Assembly: GCA_013042825.1 (NCBI GenBank)
Contig: JABDPL010000248.1
Location: forward strand, 1-6,055
Reading direction: 5' to 3'
Length of the DNA: 6,055 nucleotides
Origin: Flavobacteriaceae bacterium
Lineage (GTDB): Bacteria > Bacteroidota > Bacteroidia > Flavobacteriales > Flavobacteriaceae
Made by a program: the position numbers and the translations under genes. Below, in pieces: positions 1 through 4,930 of the stretch; position 1 is the first letter of the stretch; each line of letters starts with the position of its first letter. The notes below the pieces were generated by a model that searched no databases, had not been told where the DNA came from, and was given only the letters and a program-made list of their open reading frames with translations.

Positions 1-1
1 T

Positions 2-310
2 CTGCAGGCAGACATCCATAGAGAGAATGCCGAAATCGGTTATTGGTTGGCAGAACCTTTTTGGGGTCAGGGAATTATTACTGATGCTATTAAACAAGCG
101 ATTGATTTTGCTTTTGCAAACCTTGAGATCGACCGGATATTTGCAAGACCGTTTGGAACAAATCTGGCTTCCCAAAAAGTTTTGGAAAAAAACAACTTTA
201 TTTTGGAGGCTAGGTTTGAAAATGTACTGCTAAAAAATGATGAGCGTCTGGACGAATTAATCTATGCCATTAGACGTGATGCCTGGGAAAAGGGTGATAC
301 AAATCGCTAA
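2..310 (+). CDS. GNAT family N-acetyltransferase, C-terminal part (5' end outside window)
   Basis: The frame is open from the left edge and 102 residues are visible. It is the C-terminal half of a GNAT-fold acetyltransferase of the RimJ/RimL-like type, which moves an acetyl group from acetyl-CoA to an amine. Visible residues 11-27 carry EIGYWLAEPFWGQGIIT, matching beta strand 4 and the acetyl-CoA pyrophosphate-binding loop (WGQGIIT in place of the usual WGkGiaT). Next come a helix (DAIKQAIDFAFAN) and strand 5 (IDRIFARPF). Residues 54-65 read NLASQKVLEKNN, the conserved N-x-A-S-x-x-V-L-E-K-x-G/N-F helix. The tail LDELIYAIRRDAW is where this family usually has a D-E/x-x-Y-A motif. A TTG at 47 and an ATG at 27 in another frame are not true starts, because family homology extends upstream of both. 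The substrate cannot be told; many homologues act on small molecules or protein N-termini. No gene follows closely, so it is probably the last gene of its unit. Confidence 0.9.
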   Translation: MQADIHRENAEIGYWLAEPFWGQGIITDAIKQAIDFAFANLEIDRIFARPFGTNLASQKVLEKNNFILEARFENVLLKNDERLDELIYAIRRDAWEKGDTNR

Positions 311-318
311 AAACCTGC

Positions 319-490
319 CAGCGCTCGTCCGACTTGTATTGATCATGGTCATTCCGAGTTGGTTATCGGCTTTGGTATAGCCCACAGAGCATATTCTCAC
401 TGATATCATTCAGGGGGAAACCCAAAAAATTCATTACCTTCAAATTAATTATTGCGCTAGCTCTAACTCCTGTTAGCCCGGGCCAAGCCA
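319..490. repeat. Degenerate intergenic repeat, long copy
   Basis: This sequence lies in the 269-base gap between the acetyltransferase and the M23 peptidase. Its ends resemble the ends of the shorter element at 1558-1620. The left end, CAGCG then CTCGTCCGACTTGTA, matches CAGCG and CTTGCCCGACTTACA there. The right end, GTTAG-CCCGGGCC-AAGCCA, matches GTTAG-gatgCCGGGCC-gagc-AAGCCA. The interior is about 110 bases longer than in the other copy and unrelated. The right part also holds a small stem CTAAC-tcct-GTTAG at 463-476. I infer a lineage-specific intergenic repeat in decayed form. It has no coding potential and its function is unknown. Confidence 0.45.
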
Positions 491-516
491 CTACTGCATG
501 AACGATATCATTCAGG
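402..516. repeat. Pair of 13-bp direct repeats (GATATCATTCAGG) 102 bases apart
   Basis: GATATCATTCAGG occurs at 402-414 and again at 504-516. Similarity runs on past the identical part: both copies continue with a G-run, a short spacer and CCCAA (GGGAAACCCAA and cGGGGCTTCCCAA). Each copy could therefore be an imperfect unit of about 26 bases with a small GGG...CCC stem. The second copy ends about 50 bases before the peptidase start, so the pair could be regulatory or the remnant of a duplication. Which of these it is cannot be decided from one window. Confidence 0.45.
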
Positions 517-579
517 CGGGGCTTCCCAAGGCAATCAGGTCTGAACAGTTTGGCAGTAATTTAATCAGATCGAGCAGTC

Positions 580-1542
580 ATGAAAAAATCAAGTTTAATT
601 TTATTAATTCTTATTCCACTAATCAGTTTTGGACAGACGGAAAAAGAATCATCTAAAAAAGTTTCTGCCGAATTTGAAGAATATTTCAATTCAGGTGAAT
701 ATCAAAAGATCTTTGACCTGTTTTCACCGATTATGAAATCGGCCTTGCCAATAGAAAAAACAACCAATTTTCTTGAAGGGCTTAAGAAACAAGCTGGTAA
801 CATTGAGAATAGAGAGTTTATCAAATACGAACTGACTTATGCCTCTTATAAAACGAACTTTGAGCGGGCACTTTTTGCCGTGAATATCTCACTTGATAAT
901 AATGCGGAAATAAACGGACTCTTTGTTAAACCGTTCAAGGAAAATAACCTTCCAAAACTCCTAAGAAATAAAACGGAATTGATTTTACCTTTCAACGGTG
1001 AATGGACAGTATTTTGGGGCGGAGACACAAAAGAACTGAATTATCACGTTGATTATCAAGCTCAAAAAAATGCTATTGATATTGTAATTACAGATCAATT
1101 TGGAAAGACATTCAAAACTGATGGGAAAACAAACGAAGATTATTATGCCTTTGGAAAGGAATTGATTGCCCCATGTGATGCAGAAGTTGTTTTAGTTGTA
1201 GATGGTGTAAAAGACAATACACCCGGTGAACTCAATCCGATTTATATTCCCGGTAATACCGTAATCCTTAAAACAGCGCATAACGAATATTTATTCTTTG
1301 CTCATTTTAAGCAGAATTCGATAGTCGTTCAACAAGGAAAAAAAGTAAATCAAGGCGAATTACTAGGACTTTGTGGAAATTCTGGTAATTCATCAGAAGC
1401 GCATTTGCATTTTCACATTCAGAATGTCGAAAACATGACTGATGCTACTGGAGCAAAATGTTATTTTGATGAAATAATTGTGAATGGAGAACTGAAAAAA
1501 GACTATTCTCCTATTAAGGGCGAAAAAATTAAAAACAAATAA
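580..1542 (+). CDS. Exported M23 family metallopeptidase with N-terminal DUF3887-like domain
   Basis: A 320-residue protein predicted to be exported and probably to cut peptide cross-links in peptidoglycan. Residues 1-18 form a signal peptide (MKK start, hydrophobic LILLILIPLIS, cleavage near SFG/QT), typical of Bacteroidota. Residues about 25-120 resemble DUF3887, a small alpha/beta domain often attached to envelope hydrolases. From about 140 the M23 fold follows: WTVFWGG then NYH (H156) with AID (D167) as the likely first metal-ligand pair, spaced as in the subfamily that reads NxH...QxxAxD and not the classical HxxxD. Next are FGKELIAPCDAEVV (190-204), GNTVIL, AHF (H242) and GNSGNSSEAHLHFHI (266-280). 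In the last motif H275 and H277 give the HxH signature, and H279 is an extra histidine. All expected zinc and catalytic histidines are present, so it is probably active. The ATG at 580 is chosen because the signal peptide starts directly there. No Shine-Dalgarno sequence is seen, as is usual in this phylum. Confidence 0.9.
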   Translation: MKKSSLILLILIPLISFGQTEKESSKKVSAEFEEYFNSGEYQKIFDLFSPIMKSALPIEKTTNFLEGLKKQAGNIENREFIKYELTYASYKTNFERALFAVNISLDNNAEINGLFVKPFKENNLPKLLRNKTELILPFNGEWTVFWGGDTKELNYHVDYQAQKNAIDIVITDQFGKTFKTDGKTNEDYYAFGKELIAPCDAEVVLVVDGVKDNTPGELNPIYIPGNTVILKTAHNEYLFFAHFKQNSIVVQQGKKVNQGELLGLCGNSGNSSEAHLHFHIQNVENMTDATGAKCYFDEIIVNGELKKDYSPIKGEKIKNK

Positions 1543-1557
1543 AGACCACAGCCAAAA

Positions 1558-1620
1558 CAGCGGCGGGCTTGCCCGACTTACAACCGTCAAAGCAGTTAGG
1601 ATGCCGGGCCGAGCAAGCCA
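1558..1620. repeat. GC-rich intergenic hairpin repeat, short copy; possible terminator
   Basis: The element starts 16 bases after the peptidase stop and is much richer in G and C than its surroundings. Arms GGCTTGCCCG (1566-1575) and CGAGCAAGCC (1610-1619) pair with one mismatch (C1573/A1612), enclosing a 34-base loop. An alternative small hairpin CGGGC-TT-GCCCG lies at 1564-1575. The 3' arm is followed by AGTTTT (1620-1625), so it could end transcription of the peptidase gene, although the long loop makes this weak. Its ends match those of the sequence at 319-490. Confidence 0.5.
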
Positions 1621-1659
1621 GTTTTAAAACATAAATCGAATCCTTAAAATCATAATATA

Positions 1660-2061
1660 ATGCAAAGGTCAATAAAGATATTGATAATCCTCTTTCTACT
1701 GATTGGCTGTAATTCAAATGACGGTAAAGCAGCTGATCTGGAATTGAATAATGGTGCTAAGTGGCAGGTTAATACAGAAATGAAGTCATACATCCTGCGA
1801 GGAGATGAGATTTTGAGCACCTATTTGTCAGGAAAAAGTAAAAACTACCGCGCTTTGGCAGAGGAATTGAAGAATCAAAATATCAGTTTAATTAAGAGTT
1901 GCAACATGAAAGGTAAAAGTCATGATGAACTCCATAAGTGGTTGATTCCCCACATGGAACTGGTCGAACAACTTTTAAATGCCAATGATTTAAATGAAGC
2001 AGAAACACTAGTTTTTCAATTAGAAGATTCTTATAATACGTATCACATCTATTTTGAATAA
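1660..2061 (+). CDS. Small helical lipoprotein of unknown function
   Basis: A 133-residue protein. Residues 1-17 are a lipoprotein signal: MQRSIK, a hydrophobic stretch, then lipobox LIGC with Cys17 as the lipidated residue. The mature part is mostly helical. It opens with LELNNGAKWQVNTEMKS (27-43), followed by a helix with the YxxLAEELKxQ pattern (63-73). Then comes a conserved-looking segment CNMKGKSHDELHKWLIPH (81-98), rich in possible metal ligands (C81, M83, H88, H92, H98). The C-terminal helix ends in YNTYHIYFE. From memory of the phylum, similar short lipoproteins with K/N-G-E/K-W and HDxLHxWLxPH signatures are common in Bacteroidota and are annotated hypothetical. I suggest a membrane-anchored four-helix bundle in the periplasm. 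A metal or small-ligand role is inference only. It starts 117 bases after the peptidase stop, beyond the hairpin repeat, so it is probably transcribed separately. Confidence 0.82.
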   Translation: MQRSIKILIILFLLIGCNSNDGKAADLELNNGAKWQVNTEMKSYILRGDEILSTYLSGKSKNYRALAEELKNQNISLIKSCNMKGKSHDELHKWLIPHMELVEQLLNANDLNEAETLVFQLEDSYNTYHIYFE

Positions 2062-2084
2062 ACCTGATTCTGTGGCAAGCGGAT

Positions 2085-2151
2085 AATAAGGTGCCTGTCC
2101 CATCATGATGAATTTTTAAATAAGGCGCCAGGCAAATCAAAGACCAGGTCT
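2085..2151. other. Short repeats and palindromes between lipoprotein and membrane-protein genes
   Basis: Several small symmetries lie in the 146-base gap. AATAAGGTGCC (2085-2095) is repeated as AATAAGGCGCC (2119-2129), with one difference in 11. TGCCTG (2092-2097) can pair with CAGGCA (2129-2134). Inside the loop CATCATGATG (2101-2110) is a perfect palindrome. AGACC-A-GGTCT (2141-2151) is a perfect 11-base inverted repeat 56 bases before the next start codon and could be an operator. None has a T-run for a clear terminator, and all are short enough to be chance in part. Confidence 0.3.
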
Positions 2152-2161
2152 GAAATTATTA

Positions 2162-2195
2162 TTGAAATTATTTTGTAACGTATTGACTAATTTAG
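2162..2195 (+). promoter_or_regulatory. Possible Bacteroidota-type promoter for the 60-residue membrane protein
   Basis: TTG at 2162-2164 is followed after 23 bases by TAATTTAG (2188-2195). This is one base off the phylum's -7 consensus TAnnTTTG, and the spacing to the TTG/-33 element is at the upper limit of what is usual. The start codon lies 12 bases downstream, so the leader would be very short. The match is weak. Confidence 0.28.
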
Positions 2196-2207
2196 CTACC
2201 AATAGAC

Positions 2208-2390
2208 ATGAAAAAAATAATTCTAGTTAACGCAATTATCTGGGCAACACTAATCCTGCTGTCTTCGTACTTTTTTAAGAGTGATCCTAATTACGTTTAC
2301 TTTTTTGGGATTCTGCTTGTTGGCTTTACCTTGATTAACAGCCTTTTGTCTAAGTACTTGAAACCTGAGCTGAAGTCAAGATGCAAATAA
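2208..2390 (+). CDS. Small two-span inner-membrane protein of unknown function
   Basis: A 60-residue protein starting MKKIILVNAIIWATLILLSS, with a first membrane span at about 4-22. A short loop with FKSDPNY follows, then a second span at about 29-48 (YVYFFGILLVGFTLINSLLS) and a basic tail (KYLKPELKSRCK). The loop is probably periplasmic and both ends cytoplasmic, since the positive charges sit at the two termini. I recall similar short proteins with the same opening (MKK-x-x-x-x-N-A-x-I-W-A) as conserved hypotheticals in Bacteroidota; no function is known to me. The start has an A-rich stretch directly after ATG and no Shine-Dalgarno site, normal for the phylum. It stands alone, 146 bases after the lipoprotein gene and nearly 300 bases before the next gene. 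Confidence 0.75.
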   Translation: MKKIILVNAIIWATLILLSSYFFKSDPNYVYFFGILLVGFTLINSLLSKYLKPELKSRCK

Positions 2391-2687
2391 GGCGTATTTG
2401 ATCTTATAATCCTGTAGTCCATTGGTTATTGCTCAAACGCAACACAGCACCTATAAGCAATAGCCTCTGAATAACAACCACTTCCGGACTTTGCCATAAC
2501 AATTGCCTTAAATTATACAAGTGAACGACCTTGATAACCTCTGGCATATTACTGAATGATTGATTAACAGTTGCTTGACTTCACGCATCATCTCTTGCCA
2601 GATTCGTTAGGCCAACGAGATTTTCCTAACTTTAGATCTGATTGATCCCTACCGTTTGGAATAAGTTTGTTTTTCAAAATTTTGATT
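2391..2687. other. Non-coding gap with one stem-loop
   Basis: No reading frame with protein-like features is seen here on either strand. GGTTATTGCT (2424-2433) pairs with AGCAATAGCC (2456-2465) over 10 positions, one of them a G-U wobble, around a 22-base loop. It lies 33 bases after the membrane-protein stop and has no T-run after it, so it is a doubtful terminator. TCAAAATTTTGA (2674-2685) is a perfect 12-base palindrome ending two bases before the ATG of the hydrolase; being all but AT it may be chance. Confidence 0.4.
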
Positions 2688-3575
2688 ATGTACAGAAGTG
2701 CTTTTTATGGAATGATCGTTTTTATTTTGTACTCCTGTTCCTTTAATAAAACCTTCCATAAACCAACGAAGACAGATCCTTTCGAAGAATTAACCTATTT
2801 TGAGAAAGATGGAGATACGACATTTATTGAATATATCGAAACCAATCAAGAGATCATTTTAAGGGATAATAATTTGAAGGTTATAAATCACGATTATTTT
2901 ATTCAAAATCACTCATTTTTAACTACCGGTGGCAATAGACTCAATGGCTGGCTTTTAATCCCGAAAAACATAAGTCCGAAAGCTACTATTTTACATTTTC
3001 ATGGAAGTGCCGGGAATTTAATAACTCACTATCAATCGATAAGCCGACTTACCGAGCATGGATTTCAGGTATTTATGTTTGATTACAGTGGATATGGATC
3101 CTCCGAAGGGGAATCTTCTCACAATACAATAATTGAAGATGGGTATTCTGCTATTGAATATTTAAATACACAAGATCAATTCAGAGATCTTAAAACTATT
3201 ATTTATGGTCAATCCTATGGTGGTTATTTAGCGGCAATCGTTGGTTCGAATCGTCAGGAAAGTATTGATGGAATTGTTATTGAAGGAGCCTTTTCTTCTC
3301 TAAAGGAAGAAGCCAGGCATAAGGCATCAGTTTTTGGGAATTTTGTAAAAAGTGGAAAGCAAGCCGACGAGGAAATAAAAAATAATCATAAACCGGTTTT
3401 AATCATTCATAGTATAGAGGACTCAATGGTTCCGATAAAACTCGGCAAGAAAATTTATGTAAATGCAAATTACCCGAAAGAATTCTATGAAATTGATGGA
3501 GAACATAATTCCGGATTACTAAATTATTCAAAGGAAATAGCAAACAAGATCCATAAGATGATTATGGGGGACTAA
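2688..3575 (+). CDS. Alpha/beta hydrolase, probable lipoprotein, complete catalytic triad
   Basis: A 295-residue serine hydrolase. From the ATG at 2688 the protein opens with a short hydrophobic segment and LYSC, so Cys17 is a likely lipidation site, though Tyr at -2 is unusual for a lipobox. A TTG at 2667 would add seven residues and is less likely. After a 65-residue lead, the core shows NGWLLIP (86-92), the oxyanion segment HFHGSAGN (103-110), VFMFDYSGYGSSEG (128-141), and the nucleophile elbow YGQSYGG with Ser176. The acid is in HSIEDSMVP (Asp245) and the base in DGEHNSG (His273). The order and spacing fit the BEM46/ABHD13-like, dienelactone-hydrolase-related group, which cleaves esters or thioesters; the substrate is unknown. 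The protein probably sits on the periplasmic or outer face of the envelope. It is not closely linked to its neighbours. A second, broken alpha/beta hydrolase lies 1.4 kb downstream but looks only distantly related. Confidence 0.9.
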   Translation: MYRSAFYGMIVFILYSCSFNKTFHKPTKTDPFEELTYFEKDGDTTFIEYIETNQEIILRDNNLKVINHDYFIQNHSFLTTGGNRLNGWLLIPKNISPKATILHFHGSAGNLITHYQSISRLTEHGFQVFMFDYSGYGSSEGESSHNTIIEDGYSAIEYLNTQDQFRDLKTIIYGQSYGGYLAAIVGSNRQESIDGIVIEGAFSSLKEEARHKASVFGNFVKSGKQADEEIKNNHKPVLIIHSIEDSMVPIKLGKKIYVNANYPKEFYEIDGEHNSGLLNYSKEIANKIHKMIMGD

Positions 3576-3610
3576 AACTATTGCTAATAAACTGCTGGTC
3601 TCTTTTGTGG

Positions 3611-3642
3611 AGGCAGGTATAACCGGTGGTGTTCTCCTGCCT
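3611..3642 (+). terminator. Stem-loop after hydrolase gene, weak terminator candidate
   Basis: AGGCAGG (3611-3617) and CCTGCCT (3636-3642) form a perfect 7-bp stem around an 18-base loop that contains ACCGGT. It begins 35 bases after the hydrolase stop. No T-run follows, so intrinsic termination is uncertain. Confidence 0.35.
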
Positions 3643-3715
3643 GTAGCGGAAACTTCCTTAAAATAGTAGTGGGTGTCAACTTCTCAAGGCGGTACATAAA
3701 CTCAGGTTTATAAAA

Positions 3716-3767
3716 CAATGTAACAAACATTAAATTAATTTATCATTACATTGGTTTGAGTAATGTA
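3716..3767 (+). promoter_or_regulatory. Candidate operator/promoter region of the AraC-type gene: clustered AATGT/ACATT sites
   Basis: CAATGTAA (3716-3723) is mirrored by TTACATTG (3746-3753). The core motif AATGT or its complement ACATT occurs four times, at 3717-3721, 3727-3731, 3748-3752 and 3762-3766, the last overlapping the start codon. Between them TAAATTAATTTA (3731-3742) is a perfect palindrome. TACATTGG (3747-3754) is one base off the phylum's -7 promoter consensus TAnnTTTG, but no good -33 partner is seen. The layout suggests a regulator-binding region, possibly autoregulation. The strong AT bias makes some of it chance. Confidence 0.35.
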
Positions 3768-4854
3768 TACCTTTCTAGAAATATTGTCTGTGACGGGGTT
3801 TATTCAAGGAATTCTTGTTGGATCCCTGGCGATATTCCATGAGAAATTTAATAAACGTGAGTTTACCATACTCGGCGTTTTTGCCATGGTATTGAGCCTT
3901 GATTGCCTATGCCAAAGTTCTTTGATAGTTATGGAATATCCTATTCTATACTGGATCAACAATGGCAATATTTTTCTGTTTGGTCCTCTGTTCTTTTTTT
4001 TCGTTAAAACTGTTAAAACAGAAAAGTCACTTTGAACACGAGAGATTTTACTACATCTCTCCCCCTTTATCCTCATAAAAATTGGCACCTTGATCTTGGG
4101 TCCCACTGAACTTGGTGAAAATCTTTTGCCAACACAATTTTATATGGTTCTAAATCAATTATCAACCTTTCACGGTACTATATATGCATTTATCGCGCTT
4201 TTTTCTGCCTCGAGAAACAGAAATCAACCCGATTATAAACTAAAGAAGTTTACTTTTTGGTTGGCTATTATATATGCCATTGGCTGGGTGTCATCATTGC
4301 TTGGACGACAATTTGAATGGATTGATGAATCGATGTCTGCGATAATGTGGAATGCCTCCTATTTAACGATACTCATCATGATTTTTGCTATCACTATTCA
4401 CTTGATCCTCTACAAAGGGTATCCCAATAATAGTAATTCATCAAAAAAATATTTGCAGAAATATGAAAGGTCAAATTTGACCTTAGACGAAAGCAAATGA
4501 CTTGAAAAACAACTTCAAACCTTACTTAACGAAGATAAATTATTCCTAGATGCTGAATTAAATCGCACAAAATTAGTGCATCAACTGAAAGTATCGCCAC
4601 ATACCTTGTCACAACTTTTAAATAACCATCTACACAAAAGTTTCTCAGAATATATCAATGAATTCCGATTGAACGAAGCAAAGAAAAGGCTTTTAGATCC
4701 TGCTTATGAAGAATATACCATTCTGGCGATTGCTTTCGAAAGCGGTTTCAAGTCGAAGTCGTCGTTTCAACGCTTATTCAAGAAATACACTGGTTATACA
4801 CCTTCCAGCTTTCTAAGGAAAATGAAAAATGTTTCAACACCACATGATGATTAA
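3763..4854 (+). pseudogene. Membrane-anchored AraC-family transcription regulator, broken by two in-frame TGA codons
   Basis: One reading frame of 364 codons, stopped only at codon 91 (TGA, 4033-4035) and codon 246 (TGA, 4498-4500), and ending with TAA at 4852. Read through, it is a typical Bacteroidota regulator with a membrane sensor and an AraC DNA-binding domain, near the usual full length. Residues 4-220 hold about seven hydrophobic spans, for example 4-25, 34-56, 63-83, 95-112 and 193-215. LYKGYP and KYERSNLT (216-240) are the usual linker to the DNA-binding part. Residues about 265-352 hold two helix-turn-helix units: VSPHTLSQLLN...FSEYINEFRLNEAKKRLL, then TILAIAFESGFKSKSSFQRLFKKYTGYTPSSF. 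The first TGA falls after three spans and the second just before the DNA-binding domain. After the second stop the first in-frame start is GTG at 4576, which would cut into the domain, so re-initiation would not give an intact one. No frameshift is present. Most likely a recent pseudogene; it would have controlled the hydrolase 76 bases downstream. Confidence 0.85.
4467..4484. repeat. Perfect 18-bp palindrome inside the AraC-type pseudogene
   Basis: AAGGTCAAATTTGACCTT reads the same on both strands with no gap. It codes for part of the linker (residues E-R-S-N-L-T-L) between the membrane part and the DNA-binding domain, 13 bases before the second TGA. A perfect palindrome of this length is expected about once in several hundred kilobases of random DNA, more often in AT-rich DNA. 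Confidence 0.75.
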
Positions 4855-4871
4855 TAAAAAATAAGTCTCAT

Positions 4872-4911
4872 CCAATTGGCTGGGTCGAAAAGGGTTTTCA
4901 ATAAGCTTATT
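4872..4911. promoter_or_regulatory. Two small palindromes between regulator and hydrolase
   Basis: In the 76-base gap CCAATTGG (4872-4879) and AATAAGCTTATT (4900-4911) are perfect palindromes, the second ending 19 bases before the ATG at 4931. They could be operator sites for the hydrolase gene or a weak hairpin; no clear promoter consensus is seen. Palindromes of 8 to 12 bases are not rare in this AT-rich window. Confidence 0.2.
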
Positions 4912-4930
4912 ATTGAACAAAAATTTTATC

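Noticed and set aside
27..233. ATG-started frame of 68 codons near the left edge
   Set aside because: It overlaps the GNAT frame and has no protein-like features; a shadow of the acetyltransferase.
1576..1610. AAC...GTT pair inside the GC-rich hairpin as a possible attC site
   Set aside because: In attC the GTTRRRY and RYYYAAC boxes lie at the outer ends; here they are innermost, and the Y position fails (GTTAGGA).
1892..2140. Minus-strand frame of 82 codons across the lipoprotein gene
   Set aside because: Antisense to a gene with a clear lipobox and conserved features; composition shows no signal or domain.
2605..2617. GTTAGGC within CGTTAGGCCAACG, resembling an integron attC core, in a window of small single genes
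   Set aside because: No matching RYYYAAC partner with the expected attC arm structure was found upstream, and the genes are not packed like cassettes.
580..3575. The left genes as one defence or toxin-antitoxin operon
   Set aside because: Spacing of over 100 bases with hairpins between genes, and no nuclease, ATPase, toxin or antitoxin features in any product.
3763..4854. TGA recoded as tryptophan (alternative genetic code) or as selenocysteine
   Set aside because: Trp is coded by TGG throughout, the other genes have no in-frame TGA, the neighbouring hydrolase is broken by TAA, and no SECIS-like hairpin directly follows the first TGA.
3763..4854. Three separate small genes (membrane protein, membrane protein, DNA-binding protein)
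   Set aside because: All three lie in one frame, together equal one family-length regulator, and the latter two lack sensible start codons.
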